NCBI GenBank assembly: GCA_002215675.1 | Contig: NGFH01000009.1 | Coordinates: 423,501-487,500, forward strand | DNA length: 64,000 nucleotides | Direction of reading: 5' to 3' | Source: Bacteroidetes bacterium 2013_40CM_41_45 | GTDB lineage: Bacteria; Bacteroidota; Bacteroidia; AKYH767-A; 2013-40CM-41-45 | Part shown: piece by piece, positions 43,874 through 53,600 of the stretch | How positions within the stretch are numbered: the first letter of the stretch is position 1 | Layout of the letters: each line of letters starts with the position of its first letter | Made by a program: the position numbers and the translations under genes | Notes under the pieces: model-generated | Database searches by the model: none | Told to the model about the DNA's origin: nothing | What the model saw: the letters and a program-made list of their open reading frames with translations, nothing else

Positions 43874-44921
43874 ATCGGGCGTGGGTTCTGAAGAATTGCT
43901 CCGGAGTATAAAAGAAATACTTACCGAAGGCGGCTCTCATAACGCTGACTTGTTCAGCAGGGAGCACTGGAACTGGCAGTACAAAAGCCTGCCGGCAAAC
44001 CGCTCTGGTGTTTTCACTTGCATGGTGGAAAATAAAATTGCAGGATACTATCATGCCCCTTTTTATGAAGGGCAAATTAAAGGGGAGAAAAAGCTATTCG
44101 CAGTGGTGCAGGATGTTGCTGTAAAAAATGAATTGCGTGGTAAAGGTGTCTTCAGGAAGCTTGCTGAATATTCCACATCTCAACTTCTGGCTTCAGGAGC
44201 AAACCTTATTTATACTTTTCCAAATGACAAGAGCATACATACATTTCTAAAGTATGACGGGTACAAAACAGTTTGTTCGTACGACACTTTTTTGCTTCCC
44301 GTAAAATTCTCTGAAATTATTAAATCACGAATCTCACTGGCGGGTATTGAGAAACTTATCGGTTCCGTGGCTGACATTTTTTTCAAAAGAAATTTCAGGT
44401 TAACGCAGGAAGAAAAGATTACCGTGTGGCAGGATTTTGATGATGACACAGCAGGTTTTTTCAACCGCTTCGCTGCTTCATTTCCAATTTCAAGGACGCG
44501 AAGCAAAGAATATTTAAAGTGGCGATATTCTGATAGACCGGGTACAAAATATTTTATACTTATTCTTTCATCTGCCAATAAAATAAGTGCAGCAGCCGTA
44601 TTTAAGTGTGATAAAATTTTTGGAGTGAATGCTGCTCTCCTTCTTGACTTCGCATTTGAGAATGAAAGGGACATTGCAAAATTGATTCATTATGTGAAAG
44701 CAAATTCACTGCAGGTTTTTAATATACAGGTGGGATTAATTTTCACCGCTTTTTGCTGCAACAGGTTTTTGAAAAATAAAAAATATGGATTTGTAAAAGT
44801 CCCTAAGCGATTGAATCCCCGCCCTGTTAATCTTCTTGTAAAAAATATATCAGAGGAAGAATCGTTGCTTATGAATTCTTCTAACTGGTTTGCAACGCTG
44901 GGCGACTGGGATGTTTTTTAA
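43821..44921 (+). CDS. GNAT-family acyltransferase-like protein
   Basis: 366 residues. A GNAT fold is suggested by FAVVQDVAVKNELRGKGVFRKLAE, with the acetyl-CoA loop RGKGVFRKL and then IYTFPNDKSIHTFLKYDGYK cut to FPNDKSIHTFLKYDGY. The C-terminal half may be a second, degenerate GNAT domain. Such proteins occur in EPS clusters, perhaps acylating a sugar. It overlaps the deacetylase gene, so the two are translationally linked. The acceptor is unknown. Confidence 0.75.
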   Translation: MNSKTESAPSELTFSATESGVGSEELLRSIKEILTEGGSHNADLFSREHWNWQYKSLPANRSGVFTCMVENKIAGYYHAPFYEGQIKGEKKLFAVVQDVAVKNELRGKGVFRKLAEYSTSQLLASGANLIYTFPNDKSIHTFLKYDGYKTVCSYDTFLLPVKFSEIIKSRISLAGIEKLIGSVADIFFKRNFRLTQEEKITVWQDFDDDTAGFFNRFAASFPISRTRSKEYLKWRYSDRPGTKYFILILSSANKISAAAVFKCDKIFGVNAALLLDFAFENERDIAKLIHYVKANSLQVFNIQVGLIFTAFCCNRFLKNKKYGFVKVPKRLNPRPVNLLVKNISEEESLLMNSSNWFATLGDWDVF

Positions 44922-44926
44922 GAACA

Positions 44927-46567
44927 TTATCTCTTGTACACATTGGTAATCTTATCTGAATATAAAAGAGTAAGCGTTTTTGTCTCGTCGAAGATTTTAT
45001 CAATAATGATATAATCATAATTACGGATTGTATCTGCGCTTACTTTTACCAATGGATTATTATATTTTACAATAGCACTGTTAAAGTTGCGGGTTTTAAG
45101 TTCGAAAGAAAGTACCGCATCGTACCATCGGCAATTCAGGTAGTAGCTGTGGTTTCCGGCTATATTTTTATTTATTTCAGCGTAACTCATATTCTCACTC
45201 TTGTGCGATTTCATTTTTATAAAAAAGCTGTAGAGAAATATGAATTGAATAAAGATAATAGCCATGGTAATATTTGTATGTGAAAATTTATCCAGGTAAG
45301 CGTTTACCGGAATCGCACAAAGAAAAGGCAGCACGATACAATAATAACTGAAGGTTCTTGCAAATGGAATTACCGGATGTATGAGCATAAGGAGGAGAGG
45401 TGCTATGACAAATGCTGCCATTAATTTTATTTCGAGATTCCTTTTTTGAATAACCAGAAGGAGGAGCGCTGCCAGTAATAATAGTGCAATTATCCAAAAG
45501 CTGATTCCAGTTATTTCGGAGAGAGAGTCGGAGGCAAATGCCGGAAATAAATTTAATACTCCTGCCCGCGTTGCGGATTGAAGTTGTTTATTGTTTGTTA
45601 GTGCCTCCAGCCCGTTCACTGCAATTACAGGCATATATAATATCGCAACCATAATGACAGTCGCAAATCCGGAAAGCAGCTGCTTTGAAAGTCCCTTGAA
45701 ATTATTTAAGAGTAATACGAGATTCAATGTAAAGAAAGGATATAAAAAAGAAGGCATAGCATAAAAACCCAGGGCGCTGAAAACAGAAAAATAGAACCAA
45801 TGCCTTGCCTGGTTATTTTCAAAAACTATTTTATAAACGCAAGACAAGGACAGGACAAAAAATAAATTTACAAGTGCGTAACCCCTTGACACAAAACTGT
45901 AATAGACAGACAAATAAAGCACCGATGAAATTCCGGTAACCATCAAGGCGATGTTTAATGAATAATATTTTCTGACGAATGAGAATAATAGAATGCACGT
46001 AAGTATTGAAGCGAGGATACTGGAAATTCTCATGCATTGAAGCGGTTCCAGGAAAGGAATGTATTTCGTGAAATTTGTAATTACCGAATGCAGAATATGA
46101 TTATTGGGCGCTGGATAGTAAAGCATTGAAACCAATGGGGAGCGCGATGTAAAATTCAGGTAAGTTGATGCTTCGTCATAGGCAACGGGAAGGTAAAAGG
46201 CAAAAAAGACATAACTTACAATGGGCAAGACTAATATGAACCGTGCTTCAGAGTGCAGCGCATCCCTGAAAACCTGCTTAAAAGTTTCTTTGAAACCGAT
46301 AAAATTTTTTCGGATGAATTGCCATACAATATTAAATTTTATCAGTAAGAAAAATATTAGAATTGAAACTATGAGAAGAATTCCCTGAAGCAGTAAAAAT
46401 TTATTCGCTGTAACAAGCCACAATATTTTATCTGCTCGTGTCTCCTCGTGCATCAGCGAAATCAGAAAAGTCATCGAGGTAATATATCCGGCTATAAACG
46501 AAACCGCCAAAGAGCATAATATTGCCGTGGCCATTAACCACAATAATATTTTCAGAAAGAATCTCAT
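44927..46567 (-). CDS. GT-C-type integral membrane glycosyltransferase
   Basis: About 546 residues from ATG 46567 (MRFFLKILLWLMATA). Around twelve membrane helices and a first periplasmic loop with Asp-Glu (LPVAYDEASTYLNF) are typical of PMT/ArnT-like enzymes that use polyprenyl-phosphate sugars. The C-terminal soluble tail is short. It is coupled to asnB by a 4-nt ATGA overlap. It probably decorates the EPS outside the inner membrane. Confidence 0.75.
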   Translation of the reverse strand: MRFFLKILLWLMATAILCSLAVSFIAGYITSMTFLISLMHEETRADKILWLVTANKFLLLQGILLIVSILIFFLLIKFNIVWQFIRKNFIGFKETFKQVFRDALHSEARFILVLPIVSYVFFAFYLPVAYDEASTYLNFTSRSPLVSMLYYPAPNNHILHSVITNFTKYIPFLEPLQCMRISSILASILTCILLFSFVRKYYSLNIALMVTGISSVLYLSVYYSFVSRGYALVNLFFVLSLSCVYKIVFENNQARHWFYFSVFSALGFYAMPSFLYPFFTLNLVLLLNNFKGLSKQLLSGFATVIMVAILYMPVIAVNGLEALTNNKQLQSATRAGVLNLFPAFASDSLSEITGISFWIIALLLLAALLLLVIQKRNLEIKLMAAFVIAPLLLMLIHPVIPFARTFSYYCIVLPFLCAIPVNAYLDKFSHTNITMAIIFIQFIFLYSFFIKMKSHKSENMSYAEINKNIAGNHSYYLNCRWYDAVLSFELKTRNFNSAIVKYNNPLVKVSADTIRNYDYIIIDKIFDETKTLTLLYSDKITNVYKR

Positions 46568-48486
46568 GAGCCTTCTGTTCCCAAATATTTTTTCCACCAG
46601 TACTGAAATACAATCAGCGCCCAAACCTGCAATGGAGCATCGCCCGGGCTGGAAGAATAAAGCCGCTGAAGAATATTTTTTATGGCAGACTTTTCAAAAA
46701 TACCCTGGCGTTCCAGCATCTCATCGCTCAGCAAATCTTCAGTTATCATTGCCTTTAATTCTTCTCTGAACCAGTCGAGCAACGGCACTTCAAATCCTTT
46801 TTTACCGCGGCTGTAAACTTCTTGCGGCAGTAAATTTCTGAATGTATCTCTCACAATTTTTTTTCCCCGGCTGCTATCAATTTTAAAAGTTTCAGGAAGT
46901 GAGAATGCAAAATTTACCACTTCATAGTCAAGAAAAGGTACTCGCACTTCAAGAGAGTTTGCCATCGACATCAGGTCCACTTTAGTAAGCATGTCATTGG
47001 GAAGAACAAGTTGTGTGTCAGCATAAAAAATATCGTTCATACTGCCGGTGAAATTTAACTCGCCGAAGAATTCCTTTTTTCTTCTTTCAAATTCAGCAAC
47101 AGCAGGGTGGTAATGATTTTCTTTCTGTATCCACGATAAAACATCACCGGTTTCATTAAATGATGCCCAAAACAAATACCTCTCATCCGTCGGTAGTGAA
47201 GCGCCTTTTATAAAACGTTGCGCCTGGCGAATTTTGTTTGCATATTTATTGGAGCGGGACAAAGGAAGTTTCTGAAAAAGGGGCAAAGAAAACTTAAGCA
47301 AAGCCGCTGAAGAAGAAAATTTTTGCACAAGCATCTCGGCAAAATGTTTGTTGTAGCCGCCAAAGATTTCATCCGCCCCGTCACCCGATAATGCAACGGT
47401 AACGTGTCTGCGCGTATGCATGGAAAGAATATGCACAGGCAGCGCAGATGAATCTGCAAACGGTTCATCGAGGTATTCAAGAACCGAATGAAGGTTGGCA
47501 AACAAATCGTCTTTAGTAAGACGAAAAGCAGAATGGTCTGTTTTGCATTTGCGTGCTACGGCTTCGGCAAAACCGGTTTCATCATAAAAAGCGTTGTCCT
47601 TAAAGCCGATGGAAAATGTTTTAATGTTTGGCTTATGGAGTGCAGCCAATGCGGTTACCACAGATGAATCAATTCCACCGCTTAGAAATGTACCGAGCGG
47701 AACATCTGAAATCAACCTGCGTTCCACAGAACCTTCCATAAGTTTAAATAGTTCCTTCTGTGCATCCTCATACGTTCCTTTAAAATGACTTCCTGTTTCC
47801 AGTTTAGGAACAGAATAATATTTTTCAGCCCTGAATGAATTTTTATCCGTTGTATCCAACACTGCATAAGTTCCCGGTAAAAGTTTTCTGACATTTTTAA
47901 AAATGCTGCCCGGCGCAGGTATATAATAGAATTGCAGGTACTGGAGCAGCGATGCGTAATCAAGTTCCCTCGGAATTCCCATTGCCATAAGCGACTTCAT
48001 TTCCGATGCGAATAAAAATTTCTCATCGTCCATGTAATAAAGAAGCGGCTTAATTCCCATGCGGTCGCGGGCAAGGAAAACGGTTTGCTTCTCACTATCA
48101 TAAATTGCAAAGGAAAAAAAGCCGTTCACCCTTTTGAGACATTCCGCACCTTCGAGGATATAGAGATAAAGCAGCACTTCGGTATCACTTTCAGTACGAA
48201 GCGCTACACCTTTACTTTTTAAAAATTCGCGGTGCTCTTTAAAATTGAAAAATTCACCATTGAAGATAATCGTATACCGCCCCGATTCATCGTGCATGGG
48301 CTGGTTGGCGGCAGCGGAAGTATCTATAACAGCAAGCCGCCTGTGACCAAGTGCAACATTTTTATGCCTGAAAATTCCCTGCCCGTCAGGGCCGCGTAAT
48401 GCAATACATTTTGTTGCTTCCTCTATGCGCTCAAGAGTAATGTTACCTGCCTCTGAAAATGAAACAATACCTGCAATGCCACACAT
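46564..48486 (-). CDS. asnB: Glutamine-hydrolysing asparagine synthase family protein
   Basis: 640 residues. N-terminal Ntn glutaminase domain with Cys2 (MCGIAGIVSF) and an FNGEFFNF pocket; C-terminal ATP-PPase domain with LSGGIDSSVVTAL and SGDGADEIFGGYNKH. Inside EPS loci, such proteins (the exosortase-associated amidotransferase group) are thought to amidate a sugar acid and not to make free asparagine. Its place next to a GT-C gene and the XrtA-type deacetylase favours that role. Confidence 0.88.
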   Translation of the reverse strand: MCGIAGIVSFSEAGNITLERIEEATKCIALRGPDGQGIFRHKNVALGHRRLAVIDTSAAANQPMHDESGRYTIIFNGEFFNFKEHREFLKSKGVALRTESDTEVLLYLYILEGAECLKRVNGFFSFAIYDSEKQTVFLARDRMGIKPLLYYMDDEKFLFASEMKSLMAMGIPRELDYASLLQYLQFYYIPAPGSIFKNVRKLLPGTYAVLDTTDKNSFRAEKYYSVPKLETGSHFKGTYEDAQKELFKLMEGSVERRLISDVPLGTFLSGGIDSSVVTALAALHKPNIKTFSIGFKDNAFYDETGFAEAVARKCKTDHSAFRLTKDDLFANLHSVLEYLDEPFADSSALPVHILSMHTRRHVTVALSGDGADEIFGGYNKHFAEMLVQKFSSSAALLKFSLPLFQKLPLSRSNKYANKIRQAQRFIKGASLPTDERYLFWASFNETGDVLSWIQKENHYHPAVAEFERRKKEFFGELNFTGSMNDIFYADTQLVLPNDMLTKVDLMSMANSLEVRVPFLDYEVVNFAFSLPETFKIDSSRGKKIVRDTFRNLLPQEVYSRGKKGFEVPLLDWFREELKAMITEDLLSDEMLERQGIFEKSAIKNILQRLYSSSPGDAPLQVWALIVFQYWWKKYLGTEGS

Positions 48487-48525
48487 GAGTGCGATGTTAA
48501 GAATTTTTGTGCCCTGTTGTTAATT

Positions 48526-48540
48526 AGTATTATAAATACT
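48526..48540. promoter_or_regulatory. Dyad AGTATT-ATA-AATACT
   Basis: A perfect 6-bp dyad in the divergent region between asnB and the T9SS cargo gene at 48593; a possible operator. Confidence 0.3.
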
Positions 48541-48592
48541 GAACGCCGGTTTGCAAAAAGCAATTATTTTTAACCGCATAAAATAATATCCC

Positions 48593-49198
48593 ATGAAAAT
48601 TAAAATTACGCTTTTACTTTTTGCAGCGATATTTGCTGTCAGTTTAAGGGGTCATGCGCAGATTACTGCAACCTTGACCGTCAGCCCTGGAACAACGGTA
48701 TGTGATACAATGCCTGTGACTTTCACAGTAAATGTTGTCGGTTGTACGCTGGCATATAAAGTTAACTGGATTATAAACGGTTTGATTCATGATTCCTGCA
48801 ACAGCTGTACTTCATGGACTACTACTTTATCAACCAACGATACCATGGTCTGGTGTTATGTAAATTGTAACCCGATGGGTAATGATAATTCTAATGCCAT
48901 CGATATGACCATTACTCCTTGTGCAGGAATAGAAGAATATGAAAACGGCTCAATGGTTTCCTTATATCCTAATCCTGCTTCGGGTAATATTGTTATTGAT
49001 GTCGAAAGGCTCCGAATGTTTCCCGCAGCGCTTTTTGTTTATGACAACCGGGGAAAATCTTTGAACGTCAACTATGAAATTAAAAACCGTTCTGCCATAC
49101 TCAGCGCAAAACAATTTGAGGACGGAATCTATTATTATCGTATTGCTGACAACGACCGGAAAAAATCAGCAGCAGGGAAGTTTGTAATTTTGCAATAA
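48593..49198 (+). CDS. Small secreted protein with T9SS sorting domain
   Basis: 201 residues: signal peptide (to RGHAQ), about 95 residues of a small beta domain with six cysteines (CDTMPVTF, CNSCTSW, WCYVNCNP), and a type A CTD from SLYPNPASGN to the C-terminus. The paired cysteines suggest disulphides, consistent with an exported domain. No known function recognised. Confidence 0.82.
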   Translation: MKIKITLLLFAAIFAVSLRGHAQITATLTVSPGTTVCDTMPVTFTVNVVGCTLAYKVNWIINGLIHDSCNSCTSWTTTLSTNDTMVWCYVNCNPMGNDNSNAIDMTITPCAGIEEYENGSMVSLYPNPASGNIVIDVERLRMFPAALFVYDNRGKSLNVNYEIKNRSAILSAKQFEDGIYYYRIADNDRKKSAAGKFVILQ

Positions 49199-49217
49199 GA
49201 ATCAATTGCTGATGTTC

Positions 49218-49245
49218 AATGACTAATGACTAATGGCTAATGACC
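49218..49245 (+). repeat. Four-unit heptanucleotide array (AATGACT-type)
   Basis: Four exact-period 7-mers between the converging T9SS cargo gene and lpdA. The word family is the same as in the pair flanking the S23-type ORF at 9.2-9.7 kb. Confidence 0.85.
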
Positions 49246-49246
49246 A

Positions 49247-50635
49247 TTACAAGTCAACCGCCTCCCCGTAAGCAACGGCAGCGGCCTCTTTAATCGATTC
49301 TGATATAGTAGGGTGGGGGTGAACCGATTTAATTATTTCGTGAGCCGTAGTTTCCAGCTTGCGCGCCACAACAACTTCTGCAATCAGTTCGGTGACATTG
49401 TCACCGATGAAATGAGCGCCCAGCCACTCCCCGTACTTGGCATCGAATATTACTTTTAAAAAACCGTCTTTGGCTCCGGCAGCATTTGCCTTACCCGAAG
49501 CTGTGAGAGGAAATTTTCCAATTTTTATTTCATACCCCGCTTCGCGCGCGCCTTTCTCCGTATAACCTACTGAAGCAATTTCCGGCTGGCAATAAGTACA
49601 ACCAGGGAGGTTATTATAATTGAGCGGTTCGGGATTTTGCCCCGCAATTTTTTCAACGCAGATAATTCCTTCTGCGGAAGCTACGTGCGCCAATGCCGGG
49701 CCGGGAATAATATCGCCAATGGCGTAGTAACCGGGAATGTTGGTCTGGTAATATTCGTTGACGCGGACTTTTCCTTTATCCGTAATAATACCTACGTCTT
49801 CCAATCCAATATTTTCTAAGTTCGAAGAAATGCCGACAGCAGAAAGCACTATATCGCATTCAACCGTTGCACTGCCGCTTTTGCTTTTGATAGTTACTTT
49901 GCATTGCTCTCCCGAGGTATCTACCGATTCCACGGTTGCTTCCGTCATTATTTCTATGCCCTGTTTTTTAAAGCTACGAGACAGTTGCTTGCTCACTTCC
50001 TCATCTTCAACAGGAACAATGTTGGGCAGCATTTCCACCAGCGTAACTTTTGTTCCGAGTGAATTATAGAAATATGCAAACTCGCTTCCTATAGCTCCTG
50101 AGCCAATGATAACCATGGAGCCGTATATTTTTTCGGGAATCATTGCTTCTCTGTAACCAATGATTTTTTTCCCGTCTATCTTTAAGTTAGGCAGCTCGCG
50201 CGAACGCCCTCCTGTTGCAATAATGATATGCTTTGCTTCATGCACATTTTTTTTGCCATCGGCGCCGGTTACTTCCACTTTTTTACCGGCAAGAATTTTT
50301 CCTGCGCCGGGAATATGGTCAATTTTATTTTTCTTAAAAAGAAAAGCAACGCCTTTGCTTCGCCCGTCCGCCACATCGCGGCTGCGCTTTACCATTGCTT
50401 TTATGTCCGCCTGCGATTCTTTTACATTGATTCCGTAGTCCGCAGCATGACGGATGTATTCAAATACCTGTGCGCTCTTGAGCAACGCCTTGGTGGGTAT
50501 ACAACCCCAGTTAAGACAGATACCGCCCAGTTCTGCTTTTTCTACTACAGCTGTTTTTAAACCAAGCTGCGATGCACGAATGGCAGCAACATATCCTCCC
50601 GGTCCGCTGCCTATTACTATTAAATCATAAGCCAT
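49247..50635 (-). CDS. lpdA: Dihydrolipoyl dehydrogenase
   Basis: 462 residues, usual length. FAD-binding GSGPGGYVAAIRASQLGL at the N-terminus, redox-active disulphide in GGICLNWGCIPTKALL, NAD-binding IGSGAIGSEFA, and C-terminal His-Glu in HPHPTISE. It reoxidises lipoamide in 2-oxoacid dehydrogenase complexes; no E1 or E2 genes are adjacent. Confidence 0.95.
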   Translation of the reverse strand: MAYDLIVIGSGPGGYVAAIRASQLGLKTAVVEKAELGGICLNWGCIPTKALLKSAQVFEYIRHAADYGINVKESQADIKAMVKRSRDVADGRSKGVAFLFKKNKIDHIPGAGKILAGKKVEVTGADGKKNVHEAKHIIIATGGRSRELPNLKIDGKKIIGYREAMIPEKIYGSMVIIGSGAIGSEFAYFYNSLGTKVTLVEMLPNIVPVEDEEVSKQLSRSFKKQGIEIMTEATVESVDTSGEQCKVTIKSKSGSATVECDIVLSAVGISSNLENIGLEDVGIITDKGKVRVNEYYQTNIPGYYAIGDIIPGPALAHVASAEGIICVEKIAGQNPEPLNYNNLPGCTYCQPEIASVGYTEKGAREAGYEIKIGKFPLTASGKANAAGAKDGFLKVIFDAKYGEWLGAHFIGDNVTELIAEVVVARKLETTAHEIIKSVHPHPTISESIKEAAAVAYGEAVDL

Positions 50636-50695
50636 AAAAATCTTTTTTCGCAGCGCGAAGATAGGAAGTTCAGCCGTATTTTAAGCGAAGGAATT

Positions 50696-53600
50696 TTATT
50701 CTCCGTCCCCTTCTTGTTCCGGGTTAAGGCGTTTGAGGAAATCATTTTTCCTGCGGTCGGTGGAGAGCATAAATTCAAGACCGGGTTTATCGTCCTTCGG
50801 TTTTTGAATTTTCTTTTCGGGTTTCAGGTTATTGATGAAATCATTGAATGCAGTGTTTGAAGAAATAGCTTGCAGCAATCCGCGCTGGTAGCTGAAAAAG
50901 TACCAGGTAAAATTGTCGACCTGGAAATACATGTTCAAGACATCACTGCTGCGCCTGCGTACAAGCTCTACATTGCCTTTCACCTTACGATGTATTTGCT
51001 CCTTGCCTATATAACCGATTCCGATTTCGCCAACAGAACGGTAGGAACCGCTTTGCGGGTTCCAGCGCATTTTTAAGTCGGTAAAGAAAATAGTCTTTGC
51101 CAATTCTTCCGGCACTTTTTTAACGGTTCCATATAAGCTCATTTCGCTAATCATCTTGTCTGCCTTTTCTTTTCCTAAAATTTCAGGAAGCCCTTTCAGA
51201 TAAGTGCCGCGGGTTAAATCCTGGGTAGGAGTAAGAATGCCTGTGCCCAATATATTATCCGAAAACATTTTCATTGCGTCATCTGCAAAAAAGAAGTCCA
51301 CACCGAGCATTAAATCAAAATCGGTGCTGTCGTTGTTCAGGTTGTGGGTAACATTTCCAATTTGTGTTAATGTTATCTGACCGAAATCAACTGCAAGGTC
51401 AAGCTTGCCTTCGCCATACGAAATGCATTTGCGGTCATCAAAGTTCACATAGTTACCGGCGCTATTGGGAGACTTAAGTTTTTCTTCCGAAGAAATCCTG
51501 AATTCGTTGGTCTCATTATCGAAGGTGAGGAATCCTACGGCAGAAATTATTTCTTTGTCTTTCGTTCTTTCTTTAGGAGTAAGGAATGTGCTGTAGACGC
51601 GGGCAGAGTCGCTTGCAAAAAGAATGGATGAATACAGCCGCACCCCATTATCATTCACAGGAGCCGTGATAGGAATGCGGATACTGTCGGGATTAATTTC
51701 TCCTTTAAAATCAAACCAGCTAGCAGTCAGCTGGGTGCAGTTGAACACAGGTTTTGTATAGCCGCTGAACGTGAGATATTTTCTTGAGGCCGCAAGTGAC
51801 ACACCTCCTTTATATTTAAAGCGGGGACTGAACATTAGGCCTGCGGCTTCATCCACCGTTCCATCTGCAACGGTTTGTCCGCCTGCATCTACTCCAATCG
51901 TACTGAATTTTACGAGGTGCTTTTCCTTCGACTGGTCAACAAAATAATATTCGCCGGTACCCGCATATTTTTTTCTTCCGCCTACATTTACTGTTGCATT
52001 GAAGATGGAATGATATTTATGCAGCGTGTCGGCAACAATTCCTGCCTTTTCCAGCGTGCGCATCTTCGCTTCTTTTTCGATCACCACTTTTCCGCTGTCG
52101 GGAATAATGCTCGCATCCGCAACTTTAATTTCTTTTACTCCGTCTGCTTTAATTATGTAATCGTTCAGGTTGTATGCCGCCTTCTGCGCCACCCACCGCA
52201 GCGAATCCTGAACCGGGTGGATTGAAATAAATTCTGAACCGCCACCGGTTGCTTCAGCCACCTGCGGCGCTCCGATTTCAATTTCTTTCTTATCCATAAA
52301 CCAGCGGAACTGGTCTATGTAACAGATGTATTGGTTAGCAGGGAAAGTAACATAAGAGCCGGTACCATTTGAGCGAAATTCACCGAGGCGTTTTTCAAAA
52401 TCAATCATGGAGTTTACATTCTTCGAGGCAAATGCAAACTCTCCTTCGCGGTCAGATAACAGCCGCAAATCGGCGGTATCGGCCCGGAAAGAATTTTGTT
52501 TGAAAGCGTAAAGGTTGGATTCCATTTCTGCTTTCTCAAAGCTGATGAGCCCATTGCCCGAAAGTCCTTTAGGTTCAAGAAGAAGATTGCCATCAAGCTT
52601 TGCAATGGCATCGTACATTATCATCGGGTCTTTTTTCTTGTTCACAAACATCTGGTCTTGCTTGGGAAGCCAGTGCATGTAAATTTCATTCGCACGCACC
52701 GATGGAAATTCCGTACCATTATAAGGCCCCTTTTTCAGGTTGAAATCCATGGCATCGGCATTGGTAGAATCGGGCAGAAAAATAAATTTGTCAGAACGTG
52801 TTGTAGAAGCAAGGTATTCCAGCTTGCCCGAGCCAATAAGCCCGTTATGACTTAGGTTGATGGTGTTATAGAATGTTCCTTTGCCGGAATAAGTAGACAT
52901 CCCGCTTTCAGGAGTAATACGTGTGAGACCAAGTGAATAATCGGGCTGCAGGCGAAGCGTGTCTCTGAAGTCGGGAAAAATTTGTGCGGATACAAATTCA
53001 CCACTGAATCGGAGTCCGTCTTTGTTAAAGTTATCAAGGGAGTCAACTGTAAACGGGTCGAGGTGGAAATAAAAATTCTCTTTCAGGTATGCTCCGCTTT
53101 GAATCCACGGCTTGTCATAGTATGCAAAGCAGTCCTTCTTGCTGTTGAAAATAGGATACTGGGGATAATTTCTTAACCCCGATTTATTTCCGAGGTAATC
53201 AACCTGCAAATCGCCGGTTATGTTTTCAAGAACAGTTTTTACTGCTGTCAGTGGTTTGTTTCCGTAAATGTCCGGTTCGCCCGCATCATCGGGTACCCTC
53301 ATCCGCAGCGAATCAATATGGTCCAGGTTGACTTTGAAGTTTTGATAATCAAATGCAAAAGTATTTCCGTAGAAATCAAAACGCCCCGCACGCACTCTGC
53401 CGGCAAAAGTAAAGTCGCGGTTTTTCTTCAGCGTAATTTCCTGCTCTTTCGGATAGATGAAAACATTCTGCGAATCGCTAACAGCAACGCGGCTTACGCC
53501 CCGCATGTTGATATCAAAGTTGAGAAGATTGATGCTGGCGTTCGATTTTTTTGAGATGACCGATTCAAAGGCGATTACATCATAATCGGTTTTCCCCGAG

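Noticed and set aside
44210-44674. 154-residue minus-strand ORF
   Set aside because: Shadow of the GNAT gene on the other strand.
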